NCBI GenBank assembly: GCA_014529385.2
Contig: CM043942.1
Span: 50,656,774-50,720,773, forward strand
Origin: Adiantum capillus-veneris
Lineage: Eukaryota > Streptophyta > Polypodiopsida > Polypodiales > Pteridaceae
Reading direction: 5' to 3'
Length of the DNA: 64,000 nucleotides
Both the position numbers and the translations under genes were made by a program. The notes beneath the pieces were generated by a model that worked only from the letters and a program-made list of their open reading frames with translations, searched no databases and was not told the DNA's origin. Shown here piece by piece: positions 12,231-23,717 of the stretch (positions are counted from its first letter, which is position 1; every line of letters starts with the position of its first letter).

Positions 12231-12481
12231 CTGGTGCAGGCAAGAGAGGCTAAGAGAGCAAGAGCATCACAATCCCTTCGTTCGCAATCCCTTCGCACAA
12301 GTTTCTGAACAGGTCTCCAAAGTGCAGTATACAGAGATTTACTGTACAAGTACAGTGGTTGTATGTACGCTTGATTGTGGACACTCGTTGAGTGTAGAAA
12401 GTGTTACAGGAACCACGATAGCAGGTTCAACAGATTTGCAGGTTTTTGCAGATTGCAGCTATTTTGTCTTAGTGCTTCAAG

Positions 12482-13480
12482 ATGTCTGACGGTTTCAGTC
12501 AGATTGTTACTGAGAAGCTTGAGAAAAATAACTACCCTGCATGGAAGTTCAGAATAACAAATTTCCTAAAAGGAAAAGGTTATTGGGACTATGTAGAAGG
12601 AGACAATGAAAAGGAACCAGAGATTCCCGAGGCAAATGCTACAGCAGAACAAAGGAAAGCTTTGAGGGACTGGCAACAAGGCCAGAGCAAAGTGATGTAT
12701 TGGCTGTCTATGAGCATCACAGATGGCATGATGGGCTATCTACAGGATGCTGAAACCCCCGCCATTGCATGGAGAAACTTAGGCAGAGTGTTCGAGGTGA
12801 ACACCAAGGCCAGGAAGCTTCAACTAAAGTCGGAGCTAAATCAGGTTAAGAGGAACAATCTCTCAATCAATGATTATGCCTTGAAGATCAAGAGTATCAT
12901 TGAGGCTCGTGGATCTATTAAAGTCTCAGTGGAAGATGATGACATTGTCCGTGCATGCTTGGATGGTCTAGGAGATGAGTATGTACATTTCAAGTCTTCC
13001 ATGAATACAAGAGACGACATCCCCGTGTTCCAAGATTTGATTTCTATGCTTATTCTTGAGGAGAAGAACCTTGACACATCTTCTTCTCATGGCAGAAATA
13101 ATTCTGAACAGGCCTTCTATTCTAACTCCAACAGAGGTAGAGGTAGAGGTCGTGGTCGAGGCCCAAGGGGTTGCAGGGGCCAATTTCTGGAAGGTCAATC
13201 AAATCAAAACAATACAGGTGGCAGGGGAAACCAGTCTCAAGGCAGAGGGAGTCAAAGAGGTCGTGGTGCAGGATCAAGCAGGCAGCAACATACTCCAGAT
13301 AGTAGAGAATGTTGGACTTGTGGTGAAAGAGGTCACATGTCACGTGACTGTCCAAAGGGAAAAGCAAGTAGAAAGAGAGAACAGGGCAACTATGCATCTA
13401 CTAGCAGAGATGCAGATGACAGCAAAAACGAGCGCATGTTTGTTATGCAACATGTAATGAATACAATGACTGCAGAGAAT
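12482..13480 (+). pseudogene. Gag region of copia C1
   Basis: Gag of a copia element forms the virus-like particle that packages the element RNA. The region starts MSDGFSQIVTEKLEKNNYPA, a typical copia Gag N-terminus. It then has a helical capsid-like part with NLGRVFEVNTKARKLQLKSE and NNLSINDYALKIKSI. A glycine-arginine-rich stretch lies around 13130-13280. A CCHC zinc knuckle, CWTCGERGHMSRDC, is at about 13310-13351. The RG-rich run just before the knuckle is a common RNA-binding feature. It is part of the fossil polyprotein. Confidence 0.9.
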
Positions 13481-13489
13481 TCCACCCAA

Positions 13490-14830
13490 GATGATGTTTG
13501 GTATGTGGATTCAGGTGCCTCTAATCACATGACGTCTCGTGGAGAGTGGTTTAGAGATATGCGCAAACCAGATGTGTCAGGCTGTGCAGACAGGAGATGA
13601 CACAGCTCACCCCATTGCTCATGTAGGGGACATACCTCTAAATACAAAGAGTGGGAAATCAAAGTACTTAGCAGATGTACTTCATGTCCCAAACATTACA
13701 AAGAATCTTGTTTCTGTTGGACAAATGGTTGAGCAGGGTTTGCAGGTTCGCTTCAATCCAAATGGCTGTTATGTAGAAGATTTCCAGAATGTCTGTAAGC
13801 TGATCACAGAGGGCAAATGTGTGGGCAGAATGTTTACGTTGAATGTAGACATGCCTGAGGTAAAAGCTGCATTATTTGCACAGGGCACAGGTGTTGTGGC
13901 TGATGTTGACATTTGGCACAAATGCATTGGCCATGTCAATGAGCAGAGATTGCGCAGCATGCAATCAAAACAGATTGTAAAAGGTTTGCCCAAATTCAAG
14001 GTGGATGGTATGCATAAAGTGTGTGCAGCATGCCAGTTTGGAAAACAGTCAAAGGGCTCATTTCCACATGAGCGCAATGTATGTAAAAGGCCACTTGAGG
14101 TGGTGCACACAGATGTTTGGGGTCCAACCGATACTGCAAGTATACATGGTTGCAGGTATTATGTCTCTTTCATTGATGACCATACAAGGAAAGTATGGGT
14201 CTACTTCATGCGTAACAAAAGTGAAGTGTTTGGTCACTTTCAAGACTTCAAAGTCATGATTGAGAAGGAGACAGATATGCAAATCAAGACATTGAGGTCA
14301 GATGGAGGGGGAGAGTACTTCTCCAATGATTTTTCAGATTTTCTGCGAATGCATGGTATACATAGGCAGTTTACATGCAGATATACTCCACAGCAGAATG
14401 GGGTCGCAGAAAGGAAAAACAGGCACATTGCAGAGGTTGCACGTGCATTGATGAATGAGAAGAACATGCCTCATCATTTCTGGGCTGAAGCTGTAAATAC
14501 AGCTGTGTACATTATGAACAGGACACCTACAGCTGCGGTGCATGATGTAACACCTGAGGAAAAGTTTACAGGTACAAAGCCTGATTTGGCACACTTGAAA
14601 GTGTTTGGCTGCATAGCTTACGTGCATGTACCAAATGAGTTGCGTAGGAAATTGGATCCTAAAGCAGAGAAATGTATTCTTGTGGGATATTCCCTTGAAC
14701 AAAAGGGGTACAGGTGCTACAATCCTACTACACGAGAATTACGAGTGAGCAGAGATGTAGTCTTTGATGAGATGAGCAGTTGGTACAGTAATGCACATGG
14801 CACTATTGGGGCTGATGTAAAAGATGATGT
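13490..14830 (+). pseudogene. Protease and integrase region of copia C1
   Basis: Protease is marked by YVDSGASNHMT near 13500-13525, the active-site motif of copia aspartic proteases. Integrase follows. Its zinc-binding HHCC domain is at about 13918-14035, with HKCIGHVNEQRL and CAACQFG. The catalytic core has the first Asp in HTDVWGP near 14104, the second in LRSDGGGEYF near 14296 and the Glu in QQNGVAERKNR near 14395-14425. A C-terminal part with KVFGCIAYVHVP near 14600 leads into the linker before RT. Confidence 0.9.
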
Positions 14831-15299
14831 GGTTGTACAAAATGTGAGGCCACAGTCACAGGTTTTGAGTGGACCACAAGAGTCCTCTTCTCGTGGCTCT
14901 GTTGAGAAAACATGGAATGGTAGACTACGTACGCAGGTTACTCCACCAACAGTACAGGGAATGTATCACGAAAAGGAAAGGAAAAGGTTGATGAACCTCC
15001 CTTTATGGCTGATGCATCATCAGGTTTTTCACATGTAGACATGGATTCAGATGGTTCTGAACAAAGTCTTGATGAGGAATTTGGAATTCCGGCTGTGAGG
15101 ACACCTGGTGTAAGGAAAGTACAAGAAGATGCTAGAGGGCAAAGGAGTGACCCAGGACCGCGCAGATCTAATAGAGTCAGAAATCCAGTTCAGAAATTGA
15201 CTTATGATGGGTATCTAGCGCATCACCAAGCCTACATGGCTAAGGTGATACAGGATGTGGAGCCCACATGTTTTGAGGATGCAGTTGGAAATGTGCATT

Positions 15300-16790
15300 G
15301 GGATGATGCAATGAATGAAGAGATGGCTGCATTGGAAGCAAATGACACATGGGAGTTGGTGCCATTGCCAAGTGGCAAGAAAGCTATTGGCTGTAAATGG
15401 GTGTATAAAACCAAGCATAAGGCTGATGGTAACATTGAGCGTCACAAGGCAAGGCTGGTCGCAAAGGGTTATGCACAGACGTATGGCATAGACTATGAGG
15501 AGACCTTTGCTCCAGTGGCAAAGATGACGACAGTGAGAGCTGTCATAGCAGTGGCTGCATCTAGAGGATGGATTATGCATCAAATGGATGTAAGAATGCC
15601 TTCTTGAATGGTGAGTTGCAAGAGGAAGTGTATATGGATCAGCCACCTGGTTATGTCGATCCAGGTTACCCAGATTATGTATGCAGACTTCTCAAAGCTT
15701 TGTATGGTTTGAAGCAGGAATCTAGAGCATGGTATGACAGGATTGCCAAGTATCTTGTCAGTATTGGTTTTAGGAGAGCTCATGCTGATCATTCACTCTA
15801 TGTACGTGAGAGTGATGTGGGGATTGTGGTCATTACCATATATGTAGATGACCTTATTATTGTTGGTGACAATGCTATGGAGATTGACCATGTGAAGGGT
15901 CTTCTCAAACAGGAGTTTGAAATGAAAGATTTAGGCGAGTTGCGCTACTTTCTTGGCATTGAGGTGATCAGGACTCCAGAGGGTGTATGGCTATCACAGA
16001 GACAATATGCTTTGGACATGTTGTCAAAGTCTGGTATGGCTGATTGTAAGCCAATTTCTATTCCCTTGGATGTGAATGCAAAGCTGAGTGCAGAGAAGGG
16101 TGATGTTGTTGAGGATGTCAACATGTACAGGAAGATTGTGGGTAGTCTAATCTACTTGACTATCACGAGGCCAGACTTGAGCTACACAGTAGGTTTGGAG
16201 AGTCAGTTCATGCAACTTCCGAGGAAGCCATATTTGGATGGAGTACGACGCACACTTAGGTATGTGCAAGGGACTCTTGACTACGCATTGTTCTATGCAG
16301 CAGATGCACCATTAGCATTGTATGGGTATATAGATGCAGATTGGGCAGGTAGCATTGTTGATAAGAGATCTATGAGTGGCTTCATGTTCTCTTTTGGGAG
16401 TGCTGCTGTTACTTGGAGCAGCAAAAAGCAGCCTACGGTTGCTTTATCGAGCACAGAGGCCGAGTACAGAGGTGCAGCAGTTGCGGCGTGCGAGGTAGCT
16501 TGGCTACGCACATTACTTGAGGACTTGGGAGTGCAGGTGGACCAGCAGATTTTCATCCATTGTGACAACCTCAGCAGCATGCAGTTGGCTAGGAACCCAG
16601 TGTTCCATGCCAGGACCAAACACATAGAGGTCCATTACCACTACGTTCGAGAGCGAGTGTTGGCGGGCGACATCGACTTGGTCTACGTCAGCACAGAGGA
16701 GTAGATAGCGGATATCTTTACCAAGGCCCTCGGAGCTGAGAAGCTTCGACGTTTCCGGACTATGCTTGGACTCTGCGACATGCAGAGCTC
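15300..16790 (+). pseudogene. Reverse transcriptase and RNase H region of copia C1
   Basis: RT begins with NDTWELVPLPSGKKAIGCKW, the classic copia RT entry, and includes RHKARLVAKGYAQ and the catalytic box YVDDL at 15841-15855. RNase H follows with DADWAG near 16335, SSKKQPTVALSSTEAEY near 16420-16470, and HARTKHIEVHYHYVRE near 16610-16650. The coding stretch ends close to the polypurine tract, as usual in copia. These enzymes make and process element cDNA; here they are part of a fossil. Confidence 0.9.
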
Positions 16791-16799
16791 GAGGGGGAG
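16791..16799 (+). other. Polypurine tract of copia C1
   Basis: The run gagggggag abuts the 3' LTR start TGTTGAG. It is the expected RNase H-resistant primer for plus-strand DNA synthesis. The same GGGGGAG-TGTTGAG junction also occurs at the outer edge of the 5' LTR, which is discussed as a finding. Confidence 0.9.
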
Positions 16800-17127
16800 T
16801 GTTGAGATGTCGAGCTCTACACCTTGAGAGCTGGCATCCACTACGGGTCTTGGCCGCTTACGGCATTTACTCACTGGCGCGTTAGGTGACCGACACGGAG
16901 GATCTCTGCCAGTGATTCTACAGCTGGTGGACTACACTTATAGTGCCAGCCTAGTACGCTTCTAGCGAGTTCACACTCAGTGACCGCATGTACATATGTG
17001 CTACTTTTCAGCTTTAGCACTTAGTCATTTTTGTACTCTCTTTTCTGTAAAGAAGAAGAAGAAGCTTTCCATCTCTATGTGCTTTGTGCTTGTCTTGTGT
17101 AGCTCTCTTGCATCCTCATTCTTTACA
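16800..17127 (+). repeat. 3' LTR of copia C1
   Basis: The 328-bp LTR runs from TGTTGAGATG to ATTCTTTACA and is collinear with 11892-12218, with about two base substitutions and two short indels. The sequence after it (gaatatactaccc) is not part of the element. Confidence 0.95.
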
Positions 17128-17269
17128 GAATATACTACCCGTGACATAAATACTAGGATGAGATAGAAAGCTTATACTTACATATATATTTACATTATGG
17201 GAAGTACTTATGTATATAAAAAGTCACAAAGTAAATCTCCTAGCATTCGTTCCTACCATGGAGATTCCA

Positions 17270-18966
17270 TAGCACGACATCGAGAAATCTATTCTTGATA
17301 GTGATCCTGTTTAGTGCTTTATAAGAAACACACATGCAATACATGTCATCTTTCTTTTGTACTAAAAGGACTGATGAACAAAATGGAGAGGAACTAGGTA
17401 TCACCATCCCTTTTCTACCATTTCATGCACTTGCCTCATCATCTATTGTTGAGCTTGTGAAACTCGATGAAGAGGTTTATTAGGTAGTGAGCTTCTAGGT
17501 AGAAGCTCTATTGCCTGATCATCCTCCTCTCATTTTGGAGGTAACTCTCCAAAGATATCATTAATAAAAAAAACATCTTGGAATTCATTTAGAAAATGAG
17601 ACAACTCTAATTTCTCTTGATTCCCACCATTTTTATTTAGTAAAGCATTAGGATCACTTACAGATTCCTTAACAAAAATCATGTTCACAAAAATTGAGCT
17701 TTTTATTGACTTATCAAAAGCAGACATATTTACAAGGGATATAGTGTTACCCGACTCATTAGTATCTATGTACATGTCTTTTTTCCTATACTTGAAATAT
17801 ATTCTCCTTTCAAGGAACTTCATATTGGCAACCATGTGAGTAAACCATGGGGCCCATAAGATGACATCCTCGTGCTTGAGAGGGGAGATGAATAAGTCCT
17901 CTTTGTTGATGTAGCTTTGGACATGAAGCCTCAATTTTTCAATCAAGGGAGTGATGGAGGCATCTTTCCCCTTGAAATCCCCATCGACCTTGACAGTGTT
18001 TCCCATCTCATGGGCTTGTATGCCTGATTTGGTGGCCAACTCCATTGATATGAGGTTGTCCGTAGCTCATAGACAAGCCCACCATTGTCTGGCGACTTTT
18101 GAAAATGTATAGCTACATGTCGTAGTTTAGAGGACTTCGTGAAGCCCTCATCTCCAAAGGCTGCATCAAATTGCTGGATAAAGGCCAAGACTTTGTCCAT
18201 AGCACCAAAGGTGCCATCATAGGTGAGAAAAGAGATGTTCTTTCCTCCCTGTTTGAATTTCTTGAGCTTGTTGGACCTTTCCCAAGCAACATAAAACTTT
18301 TGATGCTCTCTCCTTTTAGGCTCTTTGGGGACAAGAATCTACTTTCATCAGAAGAAGAGGAAGGTGATGAAGCTAAAGAAGAGGGTGACCTCTTTCTCTC
18401 CAAGGAAGAAGGTGATGAAGAGGGCGACCTCTTTCTATCATTTTTCTTCTTTTGATTCCTCTCTTCCTTCTTGGGATTACGAGGAGCAGGACTATGTGGC
18501 GATATTTTCCTCTTGGAAGGAGCTGGAGATCTTCATGACCGTCGTCTTCGTGGAGCCACATCTTTTGAAGGGTTTGGAGACTCACTTCTTTCTCTTTTGT
18601 ATGGTTCCTCCTCTTCTCTCACCGGAGAGTCTTCTTTTGGAAGTCTCTCTCTTCTTCTTGGGAAGTTTGGAGAATCCCATGGGTGTGAAATTGTTGGACA
18701 ACTTCACCTTGTAGAGCGGGGTTGCCCATAGCTTGTTGTAGCCTAGTGACAAGATAATTCACAAGCATAGAGGCATCATTAGTAGCACCTTCATGTGAAA
18801 AATCAAAGTCATCAATATTCATTCTACTCTCTTTATTATTGTCAGCCATGCTAATAGAATTTGTGTGTATGCTAACTTGTTCTTTGGAAACTTCAAAACC
18901 TTTTGTAATAAGCTTAAGGACCTCTCCTCTTAAGCAAGAAAAGAGAAACTGATAGCTCTAATACCA
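17270..18966 (-). mobile_element. Ty3/gypsy retrotransposon A2, internal part (fossil)
   Basis: This is a second copy of gypsy family A, minus strand, broken and truncated on its 3' side. Gag starts near 18849 with MADNNKESRMNIDDF and shares SMLVNYLVTRLQQAMGNPAL with copy A1. The protease-like segment at about 17530-18045 is collinear with 2082-2693 of A1. The stretch around 17280-17450 matches the start of the A1 RT region near 1905-2060. The 142 bp between the copia C1 LTR and about 17270 do not match A1. The remaining pol and the 3' LTR are absent from the window. Confidence 0.8.
18955..18966 (-). other. Primer binding site of gypsy A2
   Basis: The minus strand reads TGGTATTAGAGC, one base from the initiator-Met primer site seen in A1. 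It sits one base from the LTR edge at 18968 and defines the 5' end of the internal region. Confidence 0.85.
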
Positions 18967-18967
18967 A

Positions 18968-20544
18968 TGTAACAGAATTAATAACATTGATTGTAGCGGA
19001 ATTAAAGTGATAGTAGTGAGCATTTCATAAAGAGAATCCCTAATGATGATAGAGAAAGTGCTTGGTTGAAGATAGCAACACAACTATTACACAATTATTA
19101 CACCTAGTTAGCTTGGCATAAGAATACTTGTAAAAGAGAGAGAGATAGAGAAATTGATAACAAATAAAAACCGGATTTACTTGGAGCCGGCGGTCCCCAC
19201 TCCAAAAGGCTTTTGCATTATATGTTCTCCCATAAAGAGAGACTTGGTAAAATACAATCTTTGTGTTCCTTAAGAACTTCTTGATGCCATGAAGATGGAA
19301 AGCTTCATGCACCAATATTATGCTCAGAACAACAATTAACTTGCTTGCAATAAACAAGAACTTGTCCCTGGCCTCAATCCCAAGATCTCAAACACCTTCA
19401 AAGGTGGAGAGAGTTGGCAGGGGGTGAGTGAAGGAAGAAGATGTAGCATATGAGAAATAAGTATTCTCCTTACCATAGATTACCCTTAGAGCTTAGCTTA
19501 GCATCAGTAATGAAGATGGTAGAGGAGATGAGCATGCCATTGAAGCTTGAATCTTGCTTGGATTTGCATTCCATAGCCAAGAGATGTTGGTGTAGGCTCT
19601 CTACTTCTCAAGCTTGGAGAAGGAGATGGGTTTCTTGCTCAACACATGAGAGAGTGTGAGTGTGTGTGTCAAAATGTGAGCTTATTCCACCCCTCTCTCT
19701 CTCTCTCCTAACTCTAGCTTGCTCCCCATTGGTCCATGCTAGGGCCTAGCCAATCAATGGTTTGCAACATAACAAGCAAGGGGTGTAGCATTTTGACAAG
19801 TTTCCTTCTTTTCCTCTTTGGGAGAGAGATTAGATCATTATTTAAATGAAGCTAAATTCTTATTGGTCTTCTAGGTCGACTTGCCAATAGAAAATTAAGA
19901 TTGCTTATGGGTTTCTTAATTCTTATTGGACCTGGTAGATTGTCCAATAGGAACTTAGGGGTTCTTAATTGTTATTTCTTTTAATAAGCTTTTCTAAATT
20001 GTTTAAGCTTGATTTACTCAAGCTTAATTCTCATTGGTCCTTCCTATAGGCCATCCAATAGGATTCAGGCTTAATTATGGGAAACATAGCTGGGGGTCTG
20101 ACATGTGTCCTTTATGTCTCTTTGTCTTGGGTGAGTCTAGACAAGGTGTGTGTGCGTGTTCTCTCTCATCCCCCTACCAAAAGAGCTCGCCCCCTCCTTT
20201 GTAGGAACTTTGTTGACTTTTGTGAAGCACCTCAAAGTTGGGCATAGTTCCCACCTAATGGTCCTAGGCCTAAGGTTTTTAACACTAACCTTTGGAGGTT
20301 TTAATGAAGCTTAACCTAAGGTCTTTCAAATCTTCGTTAGGTGCACATTGCTCTTTGGTATACTATCTCCTTTTGGACCCCTAATGAGAGATAATATCTC
20401 TCCTCTTGGTCCCCTTCTGCTAAGACAGGTCTAGCATCACATATTTGATATTCTAACTCTTGTTCCCTTTTATCTTCCCATATTAAATGATCAGTTTAAC
20501 GTGAGAATATCAGTTGGGAAAGTTGAATATTAGTTTTTATGACA
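18968..20544 (-). repeat. Complete 5' LTR of gypsy A2
   Basis: The LTR begins TGTAACA beside the primer site and ends in ...ttatgaca, giving TG...CA termini and a length near 1.58 kb. The two partial A1 LTR pieces (1-112 and 4220-4645) match its right and left ends respectively, which supports both borders. It contains a short (GT)n and (CT)n run near 19655-19715 and no coding region. Confidence 0.8.
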
Positions 20545-22680
20545 CACAAATGATTATCTTGAGTACATGGAGCCTCTTAAGTCTGAAGACTTACCTGAGC
20601 CAATTAAATATGCACAAATCTATGATGATATCAAGCATCGTGGTGCGCAAGATCGGGCAAGTAGGGCTGGGGATAGAAAAAGAAAAGGGTCAAGGTTGCA
20701 AAGAAAGGGATTTTGTAGTGAGAGGCAAGAGGAGAGTACGGACTAGGCTTGTCAGGGTGGTCATTGGACTAAAAAATCGTGACCACATTAGAAAAAAAAA
20801 ATAGAGAGAGAGAGTCTAAAATCCAAAAAAAGAGATCCACATTAAAGCGCAAAATAAAAATTGATGCTTTAGCAGCAATGAGGTGGGGCACACCAAAGTC
20901 AAATGCCCACCAAAGATCAAAGCTAGCATTGGTGCAGTGAGCCCAAGAGAGATAGTAAATCCTCTAGACATTAACACAATCTGCAGAGGCTTCCTCTCAG
21001 CTCCAAAGAGTTCAGGGAGGTGGTGGTATACCACTATGATGGGCACCATGCTTGTTCACTGTTGACATAGGCTATGTGGAAGCCTAGCATAGGTAGCCAT
21101 GCTTGTCCAGTGACACCGGCTATGTGGAAGCCTAGCGTAGGTCCTCAAGACATGGTGTGCATGTATAGCACCATAGGTGTTCATAGAGGCATTGTGTTTC
21201 ATACATGATGGAGCTAGCCATAATTTCTTAAACTACTCATTGGTTAAGAAGTTAAGGTTGACCAAGACCGTGAGTTATCATGAGCACATTATTGGCTTGG
21301 CCAACAGGTATGATAAGATAGTATGGAATATCGTAGTCTTGGGAGTTCCGATTCACTTGACTTTCAGGTCATGCATTTAACTAGAGTCGAATGTGAACCT
21401 AGGCAGGGAGTGGCTATATAACCTAGGCCCTAGTTTAGTGAGGAGTTATTTGCATAACATGCTACAATTTATGCATGGTGGTAGGGTCATTACCCTACAG
21501 GGTGACTGTAGTGTCCCCTCTTATTTTCCATGGAGCTACACAGAGCAGCCCATAGAGACCAGATAGCAAAGGTATTTGCTTGTTACCCTCTGTTAAATTT
21601 TGATGGTTTAAATGAAATATTAAAATTATTTCTATAGTTGTAATTATAAGTAATGTTTGTATAGACAAGCACACAAAAAAAGATGACCTTGGACGAGACC
21701 CAATGTTTGAGAACCTTGTTTGGCATGCATGCGATTCTAAAACAAACAAATCCAAGGTAAAAGAGACCCTTAAAAAAAGTACAGATGCTTTAATGAATTT
21801 ATTAGAGAAGTTTCATGATGTATTTCTTGGTAAATAATTGGATGGCTTGCCATCATCTCAAAAAGTAGACCATGACATCGATGTTGTGCCAAGTGCAAAA
21901 ACTATAAGAAAACTTGCTTATAGATTAAGCCACTCTGAAGCACAAGAGGTGGAAAAATAGTTGGCAAAATGCTTGAACAAAGGCTTAATCTATTCTTATA
22001 GTAAAGAAGAAGGATGGATCTATGCAGATGTGCATAGATTATAGGCCTCTTAATCAGATAACGAGTAAGAACAAGTACCTCATGTCACATATGGATGAGT
22101 TGTTTGATCAAATCTTTGGGTCAAAGTATTTTTCAAAGGTAGACATGAGGTCTTGTTATCATCAGGTTAGAATTAGGCTAGAAAATGTTGCAAAGACAAC
22201 ATTTAGGACCCATTTTGGGCATTTTGAGTTCTTGATTATGCCATTTGGGCTAACCAATTCACCAGTGGCATTTAATACGCTAATGAATAGCTCCATTCTT
22301 AAGAAAATTCATAGTAATTTTCCTAAATAAAAAAAGTAAGAGTATAAATTGGGGGGAAGCCCAATTGAAAAGCTTTGAAAAGCTTAAGGTGGCTATAGCA
22401 GTCGCACCTATATTGACTATAATGGATCTGAATGAGCTGTTTGTCTTGGAGACAAATGCAAATAATGAGGCTATTGGAACTATACTTATACAAAGGGGTT
22501 TCCCAATTACGTTTGAGAGTAAAACATTAGATTATGCCCGGCGTAGCTACTCAGCATATGAGCAAGAGTCACTAGCGATAGTTCATGCACTTAGAAAGTG
22601 GAGACACTATTTATATGGTGCCACTATTGAGGCGTGGAGACCACAAAAGTCCAAAAATTCTTTCAAGTTAGCATGAATTG
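20545..22680 (+). mobile_element. Ty3/gypsy fragment, plus strand (fossil)
   Basis: This is a plus-strand gypsy fragment, broken in several places. Basic, gag-linker-like sequence lies at about 20560-20800. A protease-like segment is at about 21177-21380 (HDGASHNFLNYSLVKKL). RT lies at about 22020-22330 with MCIDYRPLNQITSKN and FSKVDMRSCYHQVRI. RNase H lies at about 22365-22676 with FVLETNANNEAIGTILIQ and RSYSAYEQESLAIVHALRKW. Integrase and LTRs are not seen. Its left edge abuts the family A LTR end, so it may be the older host of that insertion. Confidence 0.8.
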
Positions 22681-23717
22681 AAGGGAAGAAAGGTTTGGTG
22701 GGTTGAGATCCTATGGGAATTCAACCATCAGATACGTTACTAGAGGAGTAAATATAACATAATAGCAAATGCACTCAGTTGCACGGTACAAATTAATGAA
22801 TTATGCTTCATAGTATTCAAGAACAAGTTCTTGGAGTCACTATATGGTTCATGTGAGCATGATCCACCTTTTATAAACGTCTGGTGTGATGTATGCAACT
22901 ACACCACGTCACAAACACGAGCTCCTCCCTCGTCAGCACGAAGTGCTAGGCCGGAAGTGCTAGGCCGGAGAGACAAGTTGTAGGTGCGATGAGTAGCAAA
23001 GTGAGAGTTAGTTCATTGAGACTAACCAAGCCTTCATTATAGTTTGGATCTAGAGAGTTCTGACACAGACCCTTCATCACCTTTGATAGCTACAACTTCA
23101 AATGGGGGTGATAATTTTCATTAGAAGGAGACATATGCTAGCTACTCTGTTGTTGCCGGGTACTTACTCTACAAGTGTAGAGTGTCTGAACCAACTATTG
23201 GTGACTTTTGAGCACACACATTCTTAAGTATATTCCAAGTGCAAGTCATCCCAAGATTTAGAAGACCTATACACTAATCAAATACAATTTCATTTTCCTA
23301 GTTTGTTTAAGGATGTCCAAACTTATGAATGAAATGCAATAAGTGTCGGGTCAATAAACATGAGTGTCTCAAGGTTTAACCAAAAGTACAATAGATCATC
23401 TACATTAGTGTGTGTTCACGATAGATATGAAATTTTAATAAAATTTTTTAATATAAAATTTTTTAGTATATATATTTTTTATTTTAGATATATTAAGTAA
23501 GGTATTGCTTATCCCCCTTTCCCACTCTTTTATTCTCCTTTCAACACTCTATCATCTCACCGTGTACTTGTCCTTCCTTTCCCACGCTATTATCTCACCC
23601 CGTATTCATCCTCTTACAACATCACCCTCTACCCAACGTCCTACAACAGCATCTTCTAGTCGTACTCCTACCTTGTCGCTCTCTACCCATTACATGTATT
23701 CCATAGACACAAAGCTT
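22681..23717. other. Non-coding stretch, possible LTR remains
   Basis: No coding region is supported. A minus-strand TATA-like box (TTTATAAAAGG at 22866-22876) suggests a decayed minus-strand LTR. A 14-bp GC-rich unit, gaagtgctaggccg, is directly repeated at 22940-22967. The stretch from 23400 to 23500 is very AT-rich. Confidence 0.35.

Larger units (their letters stand above)
11892..17127 (+). mobile_element. Ty1/copia retrotransposon C1, near-complete (fossil)
   Basis: This is a plus-strand copia element of 5236 bp with both LTRs, primer site, gag, protease, integrase, RT, RNase H and polypurine tract in the order INT before RT that defines Ty1/copia. The frames are interrupted at about four places, so it looks inactive although nearly full length. 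The LTRs (327 and 328 bp) differ by about two substitutions and two small indels, so the insertion is young relative to all other elements here. Assuming a plant rate near 1.3e-8 per site per year, two changes in 326 bp would mean a few hundred thousand years; slower-evolving lineages would give more. No target-site duplication is evident at the two outer edges. Confidence 0.95.

Noticed and set aside
11887-17132. Target-site duplication of copia C1
   Set aside because: The five bases before the 5' LTR (gggag) and after the 3' LTR (gaata) do not match.
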